From the NCBI GenBank assembly GCA_030605745.1, contig JAUWHT010000331.1, forward strand, positions 1-5,963: a stretch of DNA of 5,963 bases, written 5' to 3'. The position numbers and the translations under genes are program-made. This stretch comes from Pirellulales bacterium. GTDB taxonomy: Bacteria; Planctomycetota; Planctomycetia; Pirellulales; Thermoguttaceae. The stretch's first letter is position 1, and each line of letters starts with the position of its first letter. Of this stretch, positions 5,802-5,963 are shown piece by piece. A model generated the notes under the pieces. That model was given only the letters and a program-made list of their open reading frames with translations. It had not been told where the DNA came from and did no database searches.

Positions 5802-5843
5802 AGTGGATAGTGGATAGTGGATAGTGGATAGTGGATAGTGGTT
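5802..5843. repeat. 7-bp tandem array of AGTGGAT, six units
   Basis: It has five perfect AGTGGAT units (5802-5836) and one AGTGGTT (5837-5843). Degenerate units (ATGGGAT, AGGGGTC at 5788-5801) appear to continue down to the rdgB start codon. The array therefore fills the rdgB 5' region and replaces any recognisable ribosome binding site. Seven bases is not a multiple of three, so the repeat translates as a seven-residue cycle (HYPLSTI on the minus strand), which makes a false N-terminal extension of rdgB. Confidence 0.9.
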
Positions 5844-5851
5844 AGCCAACG

Positions 5852-5946
5852 GTAGGCTGGGTCGAGCGGAGCGAGGCCCACCTTCTATGGAACCGACCAA
5901 CATGATGCCTGCGCAGGTGGGCCACGCTCCGCTCGACCCAGCCTAC
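5852..5946. repeat. Near-perfect inverted repeat upstream of rdgB (REP/BIME-like)
   Basis: The arms 5852-5883 and 5915-5946 are each 32 nt and complementary at 31 positions (the one mismatch is at 5874/5924), with a 31-nt loop. Each arm contains GGGTCG...CGAGGCCC (or its complement), so each can form an imperfect small hairpin alone. The whole folds into a very stable stem. The motif GTAGGCTGGGTCGAGCGGAG is a type I recall as dispersed between genes in planctomycetes. It lies 63 nt upstream of the rdgB start; the promoter of rdgB is not visible to me. Confidence 0.85.
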
Positions 5947-5963
5947 ACCTATATCCCTCACCC

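Noticed and set aside
4706..5810. Plus-strand open frames opposite the two minus-strand genes
   Set aside because: They run antisense to rdgB and the two-helix gene and cross intergenic repeats, with low-complexity Arg/Pro/Gln-rich translations and no recognisable motif.
5006..5843. CRISPR-like array in the repeat-rich right part
   Set aside because: The repeats are 7-bp tandem units without spacers, and no cas gene is present.
5790..5903. 38-residue N-terminal extension of RdgB starting at 5903
   Set aside because: It consists of the translated inverted repeat and AGTGGAT array (HYPLSTI cycles). RdgB homology begins at the ATG at 5789.

Overview
The window looks like a piece of a GC-rich planctomycete chromosome, probably of the Pirellulales type. 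This rests on two conserved-hypothetical proteins whose build I associate with that group (a zinc-ribbon/one-helix membrane protein and a small two-helix protein with a PH-like tail), on start codons often lacking a Shine-Dalgarno sequence, and on many short palindromic and heptameric repeats between genes. No rRNA, tRNA, CRISPR array, transposase or phage gene is visible. The taxonomic call is inference.

Layout. A plus-strand gene (133-1524) encodes a membrane-anchored protein with an N-terminal CxxC/CxxC zinc ribbon, followed by a 269-nt gap. In that gap lies a good sigma70-type promoter (1708-1736) with a Fur-box-like dyad over the predicted transcription start (1742-1761). Next come feoA (1794-2024) and feoB (2157-4400), the two core genes of ferrous iron uptake. 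They are separated by 132 nt, mostly filled by a paired palindromic repeat that begins at the feoA stop codon. After feoB, a 140-nt convergent gap holds a second paired palindrome and a single hairpin unit. Two minus-strand genes follow: a two-helix PH-like membrane protein (4541-4996) and, upstream of it, an RdgB/HAM1 house-cleaning nucleotide pyrophosphatase (5163-5789). The right edge (5790-5963) is non-coding and carries a heptamer array and a third paired palindrome.

How it works together. FeoA is the small SH3-like cytoplasmic partner of FeoB, which is the G-protein-coupled inner-membrane Fe(II) channel. The Fur-like operator suggests repression when iron is sufficient. No feoC gene is present here. 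RdgB removes ITP/dITP/XTP and has no evident functional link to the iron genes. The first and fourth proteins are of unknown function.

The most distinctive content is the repeat landscape. Four 7-bp tandem arrays all fit one loose pattern (GATWGNN when rotated and oriented), and each lies at a gene boundary. Three inverted pairs of hairpin units share one architecture but differ in sequence. I see no clear undescribed multi-gene system; the genes themselves are ordinary.
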